Source: Hyphomicrobiales bacterium (GTDB lineage Bacteria; Pseudomonadota; Alphaproteobacteria; Rhizobiales; Rhizobiaceae). From it: a DNA stretch of 64,000 nt. This document shows positions 1 through 8,781 of this stretch, piece after piece. Position 1 is the first letter of the stretch. Every line of letters starts with the position of its first letter. The notes below the pieces were generated by a model. The model saw nothing but the letters and a program-made list of their open reading frames with translations. It was not told where the DNA came from and ran no database searches. The stretch lies in contig UBMI01000011.1 in NCBI GenBank assembly GCA_900466475.1, forward strand, positions 1 to 64,000, given 5' to 3'. The translations under genes and the position numbers were made by a program.

Positions 1-699
1 TTGCGCGCCTTCAAGCTGGGCGAACTGGCGGTCGCTGATCTGCGCACCTTCGAAATGAAGGGCGGCAAATGGGCGAACCTGCGCCAGACCGCAAGCCGCG
101 CCCAGCGCGATGGGCTGAGTTTCGAAGTCATCTCGGCGGAAGGGGTAACGTCCGTTTTCGACGACTTGTCCGCGGTTTCGAACGCCTGGCTACAAGACCA
201 TAATACCCGGGAGAAGGGCTTCTCGCTCGGCGCTTTCAAGCCCGATTACGTCAATTCGCAGCCAATCGGGGTGTTGAGGAAGGACGGCCGAATTGTTGCC
301 TTTGCCAATATCCTTGTCACCGGAACCAAGTCCGAAGCCACGATCGACCTGATGCGCTTCTCGCCCGATGCGCCAAAAGGCGCCATGGACTTCCTCTTCG
401 TGCAGATCATGGAATACCTGAGAGCGGAGGGCTACAAGCACTTCAACCTCGGCATGGCGCCGCTTTCAGGCATGTCGAAACGCGAAACAGCCCCTGTCTG
501 GGACCGCATCGGCCGCACTGTCTTCGAGCACGGCGAGCGCTTCTACAATTTTAAAGGCCTTCGTGCCTTCAAATCGAAGTTCCACCCGCACTGGCAACCG
601 CGCTATCTTGCGGTTTCAGGCGCGGGCAACCCAATGATAGCTTTGATGGATGTGACCTTTCTCATCGGGGGCGGACTGAAGGGAATCGTCAGGAAATAA
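1..699 (+). CDS. mprF: MprF/LpiA-type phosphatidylglycerol lysyltransferase, C-terminal part
   Basis: These 232 residues match the cytosolic C-terminal (DUF2156, GNAT-like) domain of MprF/LpiA, which transfers an aminoacyl group from tRNA to phosphatidylglycerol and lowers membrane charge. Supporting stretches are GGKWANLRQ (about residues 21-29), FSPDAPKGAMDFL, FNLGMAPLSG, RFYNFKGLRAFKSKF and PHWQPRYLA, in the usual order. The full family is about 850 residues with many N-terminal membrane helices. Those lie left of the window, so the TTG at base 1 is only the window edge. In rhizobia lpiA is acid-inducible and often precedes acvB/atvA; here a small secreted protein follows instead. Confidence 0.88.
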   Translation: MRAFKLGELAVADLRTFEMKGGKWANLRQTASRAQRDGLSFEVISAEGVTSVFDDLSAVSNAWLQDHNTREKGFSLGAFKPDYVNSQPIGVLRKDGRIVAFANILVTGTKSEATIDLMRFSPDAPKGAMDFLFVQIMEYLRAEGYKHFNLGMAPLSGMSKRETAPVWDRIGRTVFEHGERFYNFKGLRAFKSKFHPHWQPRYLAVSGAGNPMIALMDVTFLIGGGLKGIVRK

Positions 700-844
700 T
701 CGAAGCCGGCGAACTTCGCGTGGGAAGAGCAGCCGGCGGCCGGCTCATCTGCTGGGAGCTGCCGAGCCAGTTCGTTGTTCCGAGAGACGACGGCACACGT
801 CGGACGTCGCTGTAAGATCTGACTTTGCGAGAGGAAAACAGGCA

Positions 845-1204
845 ATGGGAAAGGATCACATGAGGTTTTATTTGGCAGCAGCAGGAGTCCTTGCATCGAC
901 GGCAACTGCAGCAGCAAGTTACTGGACGGGTCGTGATCTACACGATGCTTGTCAGCGAACGCCAAGCTTTGTGACAGGCTACGTTACCGGATGGGCAGAC
1001 AAATGGTCGGCTGACAACCCGACCGGTGCAGACGGCCCCAAGGTCCATGACGCGCCAGGGCTCTGCTTAAGCCGGGATCTGACAGCTAGCCAATTATCAA
1101 CAGCCTATTGCCAATACCTCAATGACCACCAAGACGCGCTTTCGCAAAGCTCCGATGAATTGTTGATCGATGCTTTGAGCAAGGCATTTCCGTGTCGACA
1201 ATGA
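845..1204 (+). CDS. Rap1a/Tai-like small secreted protein
   Basis: 119 residues with an N-terminal signal-type hydrophobic stretch (FYLAAAGVLASTATAAA, residues 8-24). The mature part has the spaced cysteine pattern of Rap1a/Tai immunity-type proteins: DLHDACQ, then GYVTGW, then LCLS, QLSTAYCQYL, and a C-terminal LSKAFPC. Family members are periplasmic; some neutralise type VI effectors, but many stand alone. No effector gene is adjacent, so an immunity role is not supported by context. Two starts are possible: 845, or 860, where AAGGA precedes the ATG and the signal peptide begins at once. Confidence 0.6.
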   Translation: MGKDHMRFYLAAAGVLASTATAAASYWTGRDLHDACQRTPSFVTGYVTGWADKWSADNPTGADGPKVHDAPGLCLSRDLTASQLSTAYCQYLNDHQDALSQSSDELLIDALSKAFPCRQ

Positions 1205-1687
1205 TGGTGAGATCATTGGTAAGCAGTTTCGGTGTTTACTTTCCACGTCAGCAACAGTTGGTCGGCGCGTTCATTGCTCCGTTACAACTACCTTTATATA
1301 GCAGCCGCGCCGAAATGGCCTTTTTGTTCCGTGGATGGACGAGAGATGACCTACTCGGCGGTTCGAGTCTACTCAAGAGCTCTGGCTGGAGCTTGCTGTT
1401 ACCGTCAGGGTTCAGCTCCGTTCCGATTTTAGTTTATCGAGCTGGCGGCCGAGAGCACATGCATCAGTGTGGCGTAGCGAACCTCGTTGGCTACAGGCTG
1501 TCACCTTCTATGACAGTACGTGGAACGTGACCGACCAAGTTTGAGCTGTGGTCGCGGCGAACACTATGGCCGGTCCGATCTTGTTTAAAATATAGATTTT
1601 CACTCAAGACGAGCCAGCCAGGCAAACAGTGAAAACCGACCCTGGGATAACTACATGACCGAGAGGAGCGGCGATCTAAGGTAAAGC
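1205..1687. other. Intergenic, no supported gene
   Basis: Several short overlapping open frames lie here, but none shows a recognisable domain, a clear ribosome site or a consistent composition. No hairpin or repeat stood out. Confidence 0.5.
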
Positions 1688-1882
1688 ATGCGGACGGTTA
1701 AGCGCAACGACAAGGTCTGGAAAGTCATCCTGGTGCATGGCTCATATTATCTGCAACATGAGGACGATGAACCGATCGGCCCGTTTTTCTCGCAGGGTCA
1801 AATCAATGAGTGGGCGGGTGCCTCGAATGTCGAACCAGATGAGGAGCCCGACAGTCAACCGATTCCGGATAAGCCAGTTTAG
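1688..1882 (+). CDS. Small hypothetical acidic protein
   Basis: 64 residues, not recognised. The N-terminal half is basic and aromatic (VWKVILVHGSYYLQ) and the C-terminal tail is acidic and proline-rich (EPDEEPDSQPIPDKP). A weak AAGG lies about 6 bases before the ATG. It may be a real orphan small protein; the evidence is only the plausible composition and start. Confidence 0.35.
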   Translation: MRTVKRNDKVWKVILVHGSYYLQHEDDEPIGPFFSQGQINEWAGASNVEPDEEPDSQPIPDKPV

Positions 1883-2225
1883 CGCTCTGCGTCTTATGAA
1901 TTGAAACCGCTCTCGCGCGGCAAGCGCTTCCGCTTCGGTGCGGATAGAACGTGGCGTAGAGACGAAATGGGATGGCCCACCCCCGTGAGGCCATCCCATT
2001 CCGGCCTTTCGGCCCCCTTTTTCTGCCAAGCTACCCAGCAGAGAGGATACTTCAATCCCGAAATCTTATGAGTGGGGGTGTGCGAGAGAGTCGCCGGAGC
2101 GGCCGTTGACGTGCCGACGCCAAGTTTGGACGAGCGTGAATACGAGCGTCGTGCGAAACCATCCCTTGGCACGGCCTATACTGGGAGCGAACCAAACGAC
2201 TAGCTCGCCTGCTTTTCTTTACTTG
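1883..2225. other. Intergenic, no supported gene
   Basis: Overlapping short frames on the minus strand have the arginine-rich, domain-free look of shadow frames. Nothing else was seen. Confidence 0.45.
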
Positions 2226-2681
2226 TCAGTCAGCGCTCGCCACGGAAGGCGGCTTATTATTCATTGGTGACGGGGCTTCGTCACCCTTAACATTGAATTC
2301 ACGATCGGCGGCCTGGTTTGCATCAGTCAACTCAGCGGCTTCCGTCTCAACGGCCTCACCGTCCTCGTCTGCGCGAACCCAATGATCGAGATGCCGACCT
2401 CCCTGGCGGCCTTCTGTTCGCCAAATTTTGTAGGCTCGTTCGCGCTGTGCTTGCTCTCGGTCGTCCTTTAAATGCGCAAGTTCCAGTGAGAATGTCGCAG
2501 CCTCGCGGTCAAATTCCGGAACATCAAAGATAGCAGGGTCGAAGGCATAGACGAATGATTGCGGAAAAATGGCGCTCGACGAGAATGCCTCGGAGCGCCG
2601 TAAAAGCATCGGGATTTGTTGCAAAGCGCCGACGCCTGCTGGGTATATAGCCGAGATTCGTGGCGCAATTTCAACCGGCAA
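2226..2681 (-). CDS. DUF2934 domain protein
   Basis: 151 residues as drawn. The middle carries the DUF2934 signature: a charged helix (DREQAQRERAYKIW), then EGRQGGRHLDHWVRA, around residues 75-103. DUF2934 proteins are small, often plasmid-borne rhizobial proteins of unknown function. The C-terminus is acidic and then low in complexity. The N-terminal 50 residues look less typical, so translation may start further in. No partner gene is apparent. Confidence 0.6.
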   Translation of the reverse strand: MPVEIAPRISAIYPAGVGALQQIPMLLRRSEAFSSSAIFPQSFVYAFDPAIFDVPEFDREAATFSLELAHLKDDREQAQRERAYKIWRTEGRQGGRHLDHWVRADEDGEAVETEAAELTDANQAADREFNVKGDEAPSPMNNKPPSVASAD

Positions 2682-2994
2682 TCTAGCTTATCCCTACCCA
2701 GCCTCAGTCCCGCGGTGGGATAGGAAAATAACCTTTTCGCGTTACGGAAAATCAGCATTTACGATGACGATCATCCGTCTTGCTTCGGGAATTATGGGAT
2801 ACCCTCTAAGGGTAGCTACTAGCGAGAGAGACCGCTCGTCTGCTGGTAGGCCAGCCATTGTCGCCTTGATATGCCTCCGTCTTCAACCCTGTGACCAATC
2901 TGATCAAATCCGCTAGATTTCGCGCTCTCGTCTTCGCCATCACGTTGGCGCGGTGTACCTCGACTGGTAGCCTCCTCCTCCAGGGAGTCTCACG
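2682..2994. other. Intergenic before the CRP/FNR gene
   Basis: No convincing gene. A perfect FNR/FixK box (TTGAT-N4-ATCAA) was looked for upstream of 2995 and not found. Confidence 0.4.
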
Positions 2995-3633
2995 ATGAAT
3001 ATAGCAACCTTTGTAAACCGTCCAATCGTTGGGCGGAATAACCAGAAAGCGGTCGAGCGTACGGCGGCGGGGAAGCCCCAGTTTCACACGGCCGACGACA
3101 GAGTTTACAGCGAAGGGCAGACCGCGAACAACGTCTACCGTGTCGAAAGCGGAGCCGTAAGGGTCTTTCGATACCTGCCGGACGGAAAGCGATACATCTT
3201 GTCCCTCTGTTCTTGCGGTGACTGGTTCGGGATCGAGGGAGGAAGCAGGAGATCGTGATTCGCCGAGGCAATTTGCGACGCGAACATCATACGGTACTCC
3301 ACTGCCAACGCGGCCTGCCTGCCAGTCGATCTCCTCGCTTTGGCTTTCAAAGACTTGGCGACAGCCCACAATCGGCAACTCGCGATGCTACAACAGAGCG
3401 CTGTGGCGCGGGTTGCGGCGTTCATTGTTGAAATGGCCCAGCGGCTTGGAGCTTCGGAGTTCGAACTGTTCATGTGTCGGAGGGACGTGGCCGACTACCT
3501 CGCACTGACAATTGAAGCCGTGGCGAGATCGTTCACCACTCTCACGGCCTCGGGAGCGATCAGCCTCGAAGGGCACACCCATAGAAAGATAAGAATCTTG
3601 TCCTCAAGGCGGCTTCAAGAATTCGCCGAGTAA
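2995..3633 (+). pseudogene. CRP/FNR-family regulator (FixK-like) with in-frame TGA
   Basis: Two open segments in the same frame, 2995-3258 and 3259-3633, together give a full CRP/FNR protein of about 212 residues. The first has the cyclic-nucleotide-fold half (VYRVESGAVRVFRYLPDGKR, then CGDWFGIEGG). The second has the long dimer helix and winged helix-turn-helix (CRRDVADYLALTIEAVARSF). A TGA at 3256-3258 separates them. The FNR-type N-terminal cysteine cluster is absent, so it is closer to FixK. Around the stop, bases could also be read as two compensating indels. It is either inactivated or a sequencing error; expression as two separate products is not supported by a second start signal. Confidence 0.7.
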
Positions 3634-3694
3634 GGTGGAAATCTCGACCCCACCACACAGATAATCTGTAATCGCGAAGATCGGGGTAGGCGAC

Positions 3695-3949
3695 ATGAAC
3701 GAGACGAAGCTACCAGACGGAGAGACGCAACGATCTCCTTACCAAGGGCGTGAAACACCGCGGGCTTTCAGGCGCAGCGGGATATCGTCGTGGTCGGCTC
3801 TCGGTCTTGGCGTTCTCCTTTTGCTTGCCGTCCTTCTCGTCGCAAACGGGTTGCGGGGAACGGCGTCGACCGCTCCTTTGAGATCGTCGGGAGGCCTTCA
3901 AACCGTGAAGGCCGCGGAGTTCCTGCACGCGGACCACCTCCTTAGGTAG
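3695..3949 (+). CDS. Small single-span membrane protein
   Basis: 84 residues, unrecognised. A polar, charged N-terminus of about 30 residues is followed by one hydrophobic segment (SALGLGVLLLLAVLLVANGL, about 33-52) and a short tail. A purine-rich GGGGTAGG precedes the ATG at good distance. Topology is probably N-in with a short outside tail. No domain or partner can be named. Confidence 0.5.
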   Translation: MNETKLPDGETQRSPYQGRETPRAFRRSGISSWSALGLGVLLLLAVLLVANGLRGTASTAPLRSSGGLQTVKAAEFLHADHLLR

Positions 3950-4016
3950 AGAGACTACCGTAATATACTCCTTTTCAGGTCTGGCGGTGCTAACCTCTCT
4001 TCGGGGGACAGGCGAA

Positions 4017-4298
4017 ATGGGCGAGGACGAATTCGAAAGTAGTCGGGCGACGGCACATTCGGGTCTGCGTCGCCTGATGCTGAAGCTGCCCGCGAGGCGA
4101 CATCAGTTGGCAGCGCTTAGCACTGCATGCCCCGAGACGTTGCTCGATCTTTTCCAGGCTTATGATGTGGCCTGTCTTGCACTCGAAGCTTTTCGTCGCG
4201 ATTTCAATCGCCATCATCTCGTTGAAGAGTACGAGACCGTCTGTGGTGAGATGGAGCAGGAGATCAGCCAGGAACTGGAAAGGCGGCGAGCCGATTGA
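4017..4298 (+). CDS. Hypothetical small helical protein
   Basis: 93 residues from the ATG at 4017, chosen over an upstream GTG at 3987 because GGGGGACA lies just before 4017. The sequence is charged and predicted helical, with ETLLDLFQAYDVACLALEAFRRDF in the middle and a glutamate/arginine-rich end (EMEQEISQELERRR). Not recognised. Composition and ribosome site support a real gene. Confidence 0.45.
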   Translation: MGEDEFESSRATAHSGLRRLMLKLPARRHQLAALSTACPETLLDLFQAYDVACLALEAFRRDFNRHHLVEEYETVCGEMEQEISQELERRRAD

Positions 4299-4312
4299 CC
4301 CCGCTACGAGGT

Positions 4313-4450
4313 CTAGTCGATGCTTCTGCGGCGATCCAGCTTTATCTGCACGAGCATGCTGTGGCCCGCTATGATCAGCTCGTACAGAAAAGCGATCAGC
4401 GAAAGCATCAATGTGACCGCCGCGCCGCCGTCAGCCTCATTCGAATTCAT
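4313..4450 (-). CDS. Possible 45-residue membrane microprotein
   Basis: Reading the minus strand gives ATG to TAG with 45 codons. A short acidic N-terminus (MNSNEADGG) is followed by one hydrophobic segment (AAVTLMLSLIAFLYELIIAG) and a basic tail (KLDRRRS), which fits a positive-inside small membrane protein. It lies tail to tail with the gene ending at 4298. The ribosome site is weak, so this is tentative. Confidence 0.35.
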   Translation of the reverse strand: MNSNEADGGAAVTLMLSLIAFLYELIIAGHSMLVQIKLDRRRSID

Positions 4451-4711
4451 ATCATTTCTGAGCGTCACCTGCGATGGCACGTTTCGAGCAGGTGAAGCCT
4501 ACAAGTCGACTGAGCGAGATTGTTCTGATCAATGGGGTGACTACAACGGTGAAGTTGGCCCGTGTCCGTCTGCCAACCCATTCTATGTTCGCGAGACCTA
4601 TGTCGCGAGAGCCTAAAGACAGCGTGTAATGCTCACGACGAGCCGCAATGATCCTCTGCAGGTCATGCGGAGCTAGATGAGCTAAATGCCGCGAACTAGG
4701 AATGCGCACGT

Positions 4712-4760
4712 GTGTAACGACAACGCCTTTACGAACCTTGTAAAGATATTGTCGTTACAC
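4712..4760. promoter_or_regulatory. Concentric double palindrome over the tacAT promoter
   Basis: Outer arms GTGTAACGACAA (4712-4723) and TTGTCGTTACAC (4749-4760) are perfect complements. Inside them CTTTAC (4727-4732) and GTAAAG (4740-4745) form a second dyad. Both share the same centre, 4736. A -35-like TTGTAA (4738-4743) and a -10-like TATATA (4761-4766) sit 17 bases apart across it. This is the expected place for autorepression by the DUF1778 antitoxin and its toxin complex; that role is inferred. Confidence 0.7.
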
Positions 4761-4786
4761 TATATAGATGCAAACAGGAGTTTGCC

Positions 4787-5083
4787 ATGCCGACCTCACA
4801 CACGAGCAAAAGCTCGGACGCAAGCGTGCCGCTGAATATGCGCATCAAGCCTGCGACCCGTAACTTGATCGATCGCGCCGCTGAGTTGCTTGGCAAGACG
4901 CGTACGGATTTCATGTTGGAAGCGTCCGAGCGCCGAGCCGAGGAAGTGCTGCTCGACCGCAGTATCTTCGCGGTAAGCCCCGAAATCTATGCTGAATACC
5001 TTGCCCGGCTCGATGCACCCACGCAGCCCAATGAACGTTTAGCACGCACCATGTCGACCAAAGCACCGTGGGATGAGGCGTGA
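4787..5083 (+). CDS. tacA: DUF1778 antitoxin, TacA-like
   Basis: 98 residues with a ribbon-helix-helix N-terminus (VPLNMRIKPATRNLIDRAAELLGKTRTDFMLE, about residues 14-45), typical of DUF1778 antitoxins. The C-terminal part, ending near APWDEA, is where this family wraps the partner acetyltransferase. It binds DNA and autoregulates; the palindrome at 4712-4760 lies directly upstream. The next gene overlaps it by four bases (GTGA), which supports translational coupling. Confidence 0.9.
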   Translation: MPTSHTSKSSDASVPLNMRIKPATRNLIDRAAELLGKTRTDFMLEASERRAEEVLLDRSIFAVSPEIYAEYLARLDAPTQPNERLARTMSTKAPWDEA

Positions 5084-5577
5084 CCCTCAGCGCACCGGCA
5101 CCCCTGGCCGAACATCATGAGCTGGCTGAATTCAATTCCGGCGTCGCCGAACTGGACGACTGGTTGAGACGCCGCGCTCGTTCTAATCAAGCAAGCGGTG
5201 CATCGCGGACCTTCGTCGTGTGCGACGAGAGCCGCGTCATCGCCTATTACGCACTCGCCTCCGGCGCCGTGAAGCAGCCGGAAGCGCCTGGCCGGTTTCG
5301 GCGCAACATGCCTGATCCAATTCCGGTCGCCGTGCTTGGTCGCCTCGCAATTGATGAATCCTACCAGGGGCGTGGTATCGGCAGGGCATTGGTCCGCGAC
5401 GCGGGCCTGCGCCTGCTCAATGCCGCTGACGTACTCGGCATCCGAGGTATGCTCGTTCATGCGATTTCAGATGACGCACGAGCCTTCTATGAGGCCGTCG
5501 GCTTCCTGCCTTCTCCTTCCGACCCCATGATGCTGATGGTCGGATTGCATGACCTCAACAACGCGCTGAACCCTTAG
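5080..5577 (+). CDS. tacT: GNAT acetyltransferase toxin, TacT-like
   Basis: 165 residues from GTG at 5080, overlapping the antitoxin stop. The acetyl-CoA-binding signature is clear: VAVLGRLAIDESYQGRGIGRALV (about 85-107), with the QGRGIG pyrophosphate loop, followed by AFYEAVGF near the end. TacT-type toxins acetylate the amino group of charged tRNAs and stop translation. The early DWLRRRARSNQASGASRTFV segment and the length fit the toxin subfamily. Family and pairing are secure; the actual tRNA target is unknown. Confidence 0.9.
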   Translation: MTLSAPAPLAEHHELAEFNSGVAELDDWLRRRARSNQASGASRTFVVCDESRVIAYYALASGAVKQPEAPGRFRRNMPDPIPVAVLGRLAIDESYQGRGIGRALVRDAGLRLLNAADVLGIRGMLVHAISDDARAFYEAVGFLPSPSDPMMLMVGLHDLNNALNP

Positions 5578-5865
5578 GCGGAACTTATCAAAAGTTTCGG
5601 TTGAATGCATTCCATCTCGCCTCTAACTCGATGAATTTTTGGCAGAAGGTCCCGACATTGAATGAGGGCCGCTAATCCTAATCCCTTCAAGACCTCTAAA
5701 GCGCATCAATGACCTCTGCGCGCCTTGAGGTCGGTCAGCTGGCGCGGCCGCGGAGGCGAGAGCACGTCGAAGAATTCAGTGGCGATAGACTCTTAGTAGC
5801 CCGCCACTTCTCGAAGTAAAGCTGAAGCGGGGCATCACGATGCTACGCATCGAACGACAAGAGAG

Positions 5866-6471
5866 CTACCGCAATGCCGTCATAATGCCCATCGCGATTA
5901 AGGCCGGCCCTGCTATAAGGTGGAGGTGCGTGAGAAGCTGGCTCGGGAGGCGCTGGCGCAAGAGCCACGCTGATCCGCTCATCGTCCAGTACCAGGAGAG
6001 CGTGCCGAGGCCCACACCGCAGACGATCAGGATGTGGAAGAGGCCGCCGATCCGATCGGTCAGCGCGAGGGAGCCGGCGAAGGCGAGATAGGGCAGCAGC
6101 GTCATAGGGTTCGCCAGTGCCAACCCCGCCCCGGCGAAAAATGGTCTAAGTCCCCCTTTGGTGGGTGTCTTGTTGTCCCGGGTCTTAGGATGTCGGAATA
6201 GCGTCCATACACCGAGCAACACAAAAACCATCCCTGAGAAAAAATGAGATTGCGTTTGAAAGCCGGCGAAGGGTGCGGCCGAGACATGAGCGCCGAATAC
6301 CGCCAAGGTCGCATAGAGGCCATGGGTCGTTGCTGCGCCTGCACCACTTGCCAACCCAGGTCCCACCCCTCGCACGAGACTCTGCTCCAGACACATCATG
6401 CTGACCGGTCCAAACGGCATAGCGATCGACAGCCCGAAGACGAAGCTTGAGATAAAATGATCCACGCCCAC
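5866..6471 (-). CDS. LysE/RhtB-family exporter
   Basis: 201 residues with about six membrane segments. The N-terminus GLSIAMPFGPVSMMCLEQSLVRG is the typical LysE/RhtB start, in which a conserved proline-glycine turn is followed by a long small-residue loop (GPGLASGAGAATTHGLYA). A later helix carries GLALANPMTLLPYLAFAG, the second family hallmark. Members export amino acids or related small molecules from the cytoplasm; the substrate here cannot be read. The gene is divergent from a LuxR-type regulator, a likely control partner. Confidence 0.85.
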   Translation of the reverse strand: MGVDHFISSFVFGLSIAMPFGPVSMMCLEQSLVRGVGPGLASGAGAATTHGLYATLAVFGAHVSAAPFAGFQTQSHFFSGMVFVLLGVWTLFRHPKTRDNKTPTKGGLRPFFAGAGLALANPMTLLPYLAFAGSLALTDRIGGLFHILIVCGVGLGTLSWYWTMSGSAWLLRQRLPSQLLTHLHLIAGPALIAMGIMTALR

Positions 6472-6478
6472 CCCTCTC

Positions 6479-6536
6479 GGTGTTCCCTAAAAAAACACCC
6501 TCTTTGGCATTCTTGTTTTGACGGTCGACACGTCAA
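6479..6536. promoter_or_regulatory. Two inverted repeats between lysE-like and luxR-like genes
   Basis: GGTGTT (6479-6484) and AACACC (6494-6499) form one dyad with a 9-base gap. TTGACG (6518-6523) and CGTCAA (6531-6536) form another with a 7-base gap. Both lie in the divergent promoter region and are candidate binding sites for the adjacent regulator. The second overlaps an alternative TTG start at 6518, which argues against that start. Confidence 0.4.
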
Positions 6537-6661
6537 CATCGGAAGAAGAACATCCTGACTCCTGTTCCGCATCACCTGAACGAGTAGTGCTTGTTAAAAT
6601 TTTGGCGCCACGTTATCGTTTCGAGGAAAGATCAGCGTCGGTCACACGTCGGAACGTTTGT

Positions 6662-7807
6662 ATGAAACCCTCAACATCGGAGCTGGACGGGCTGTCGGAG
6701 ATCATCGGACTGATCTACGATACTATCCTCGATGAGACGATTTGGCCGGAAACGCTACAGAAGATCTGTAACTATACTGGTGGCACCGCTTCTCGCATCT
6801 ATTGGCGTGATGCGACCAATGGCGTCGGCGAGACTGTCTATTCCTGGGGGATCGCGCCAGAGTTCCTCCGCTTGTATCGAGAGAAATTCGTCACCCTCAA
6901 TCCCACCTACCCAGCGTCGATCTTTATTAAACCCGGAGACGTGTTTTCGAGCCGCGATCTCGTTCCCTCGGAAGAGTTTCAAGCCAGCCGTTTCTTTCGT
7001 GAATGGGCAGCCCCGCAAGGGTTTCTGGACGCCGCTATCTTCAACATTCAACGCTACGAGGCCAGCGCCGCGGCTTTCACGGTCATTACTGGCGATGGCT
7101 ACGGCCTCGTCGACGAGACCTTGCGGGTGAGGCTGAAGAGGCTGGCGCCGCATCTGCAACGCTCCGCTATAATCCGCCGCGAATTTGGCAGACAGGAAAA
7201 GCGTATTCTCTCGCTGGAAGCGGCATTGAACCGGGTGGAGGCCGGTGTGTTCATTCTCGATCCGGGCGGCCGAGTGACCTGGACCAACGAGAATGCGCAA
7301 TCTCTTCTAACCAGGGGCGACATCGTCCGCGACGACGCGTTCGGCTTAACGCTCTCCGACCCAAACGCCCATCGCCTGCTCCGCGAGGGATTGTCGGGCG
7401 ACGGCGGCCAGCCGGAGCAACTACTTCAAGATCGTCCTGCACTGATCAAGTTGATCGACAGTCAGGGCGACGAATGGATCGCCTCTTTGATGCAACTGGC
7501 GCCGCGTTCGCAAACGCAAGCCACCTTCGAGCGGGTCGGTCGGTCGGCGCGCGCAGCATTGTTCGTGCGCCGCGCGGAGACCGTGCCGAAATCCGGAATT
7601 AAGGCCTGTGCGATCCTTTATGGCCTGACGCCCTCCGAGACGCGTGTCCTTCAGGCCGCGCTGGACATTCACACCGTCGCGGAGATGGCGAGCGCGCTGG
7701 GAGTTTCTCCGAACACCATCAAGAAGCACCTATCTGCGATCTTCGCGAAGATGGGTGTCAGCCGCCGCGCGGGCCTCATCCGCCTCGTCATGGCCGCTCG
7801 CCCTTAG
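6662..7807 (+). CDS. LuxR-family transcriptional regulator with PAS-like middle
   Basis: 381 residues from ATG 6662. The start was chosen because family members begin near LSEIIGLIYDTILDETIWPETL; longer frames back to 6518 lack a ribosome site. The N-terminal region is a ligand-sensing domain, the centre has a PAS-like stretch (AGVFILDPGGRVTWTNENAQ), and the C-terminus is a LuxR helix-turn-helix (LTPSETRVLQA, VAEMASALGVSPNTIKKHLSAIFAKMGVSRR). No receiver domain is present, so it probably senses a small molecule. It is divergent from the LysE-type exporter and may control it. Confidence 0.82.
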   Translation: MKPSTSELDGLSEIIGLIYDTILDETIWPETLQKICNYTGGTASRIYWRDATNGVGETVYSWGIAPEFLRLYREKFVTLNPTYPASIFIKPGDVFSSRDLVPSEEFQASRFFREWAAPQGFLDAAIFNIQRYEASAAAFTVITGDGYGLVDETLRVRLKRLAPHLQRSAIIRREFGRQEKRILSLEAALNRVEAGVFILDPGGRVTWTNENAQSLLTRGDIVRDDAFGLTLSDPNAHRLLREGLSGDGGQPEQLLQDRPALIKLIDSQGDEWIASLMQLAPRSQTQATFERVGRSARAALFVRRAETVPKSGIKACAILYGLTPSETRVLQAALDIHTVAEMASALGVSPNTIKKHLSAIFAKMGVSRRAGLIRLVMAARP

Positions 7808-8289
7808 TCCGAACGGCGAACAAAGCGGCTTCACGCTTTTTTGTATCAGAGACGCTACCGGTCAAGCATAGGTGCCGACAGCGTCCTCGCAAGCGAAGCT
7901 GCCGACAAACTACAATGGCGATTGTGGTGGCGAACCGAGCTGATAAGCAGCTGCCAGATTCTCTACCGGCGCACCGCCCCCATTAGCGTCTTTCTGGTTC
8001 GAATCAAGGCGTTCGGACCTTGCTCCTGGTCTCAATGATTTAAAACAAAGCGGAAAGATTGCGCCGTCCATCCACCACTCGGACGATCTCGGTTGTATGA
8101 ACAGGCCCGTCCTCGGTGTCGGGCTTTGCTCGTAAACAGTAACGTAGGGCGCCTCCACCAACACCCGGGCAGTGCGGAACACTTCCAGGTGACGCTTCGC
8201 CTACAGGATGGCGCAGCCCGGTCGCCGCCGTCCTTGAGCAGTGATCGAAGCGTTGCTGCGATGAACTATCTGCGAAGGAACTCTGGCCT
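7808..8289. other. Intergenic, no supported gene
   Basis: Short frames on both strands without domains or ribosome sites. Nothing further was recognised. Confidence 0.45.
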
Positions 8290-8781
8290 TTACGGGGTCG
8301 CGTCCAGAGGTACGGGATCCCCTTCTGGTAAGGGCTGAGGGGCATCGCCAGGCTTACCGTCTTCGTTTTCCAAACCGAGTTGATTAAGAATAAGGTCTTT
8401 GATCCGCTGCTCGATTGCCTCTCGATCCTTCAGGCCCATTGCAGCTAGCTTGTCTTCGGTTAGCTCGCGTTCTTTCAGGAAGAAATAGCGGATACGTTCA
8501 GCTGGCGTCATGTTGGACACCTTCAGGAATTCATCAGCTGCGTCGGGCTCTTCGTCTTTGCTAAGAGCGGTGCGATTAGGCTTTTGGTCCAGCACAACGC
8601 CGTTGCTCTCCATCAACCACAGCGCGTCCGCGAGCTTCGAGCCATATCGAGGATCAAGTGAAACAGACGGGGGATTTCCACCTGCTTTCCCCTGCTGTGC
8701 TTCCCGGACCGTGTCCTGCCCAGGCACGCGGGAAGTCGACTGCAAGTGCAGGGGGACTCTAGGGTTGCCCGTAACGATCAT
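8290..8781 (-). CDS. Hypothetical rhizobial protein
   Basis: 163 residues from the ATG at 8781, which has AAGGGA ten bases upstream; an earlier ATG at 8814 has none. The protein is polar, with a conserved-looking helical core: MTPAERIRYFFLKERELTEDKLAAMGLKDREAIEQRIKDLI. The C-terminus is proline-rich and acidic (GDAPQPLPEGDPVPLDATP). It resembles uncharacterised rhizobial proteins carrying a PAERIR...LKE...LTED motif; no function can be assigned. Confidence 0.6.
   Translation of the reverse strand: MIVTGNPRVPLHLQSTSRVPGQDTVREAQQGKAGGNPPSVSLDPRYGSKLADALWLMESNGVVLDQKPNRTALSKDEEPDAADEFLKVSNMTPAERIRYFFLKERELTEDKLAAMGLKDREAIEQRIKDLILNQLGLENEDGKPGDAPQPLPEGDPVPLDATP

Noticed and set aside
6518..6661. 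Extended N-terminus of the LuxR regulator from TTG 6518
   Set aside because: No ribosome site, and the codon lies inside an inverted repeat in the promoter region; family similarity begins after 6662.
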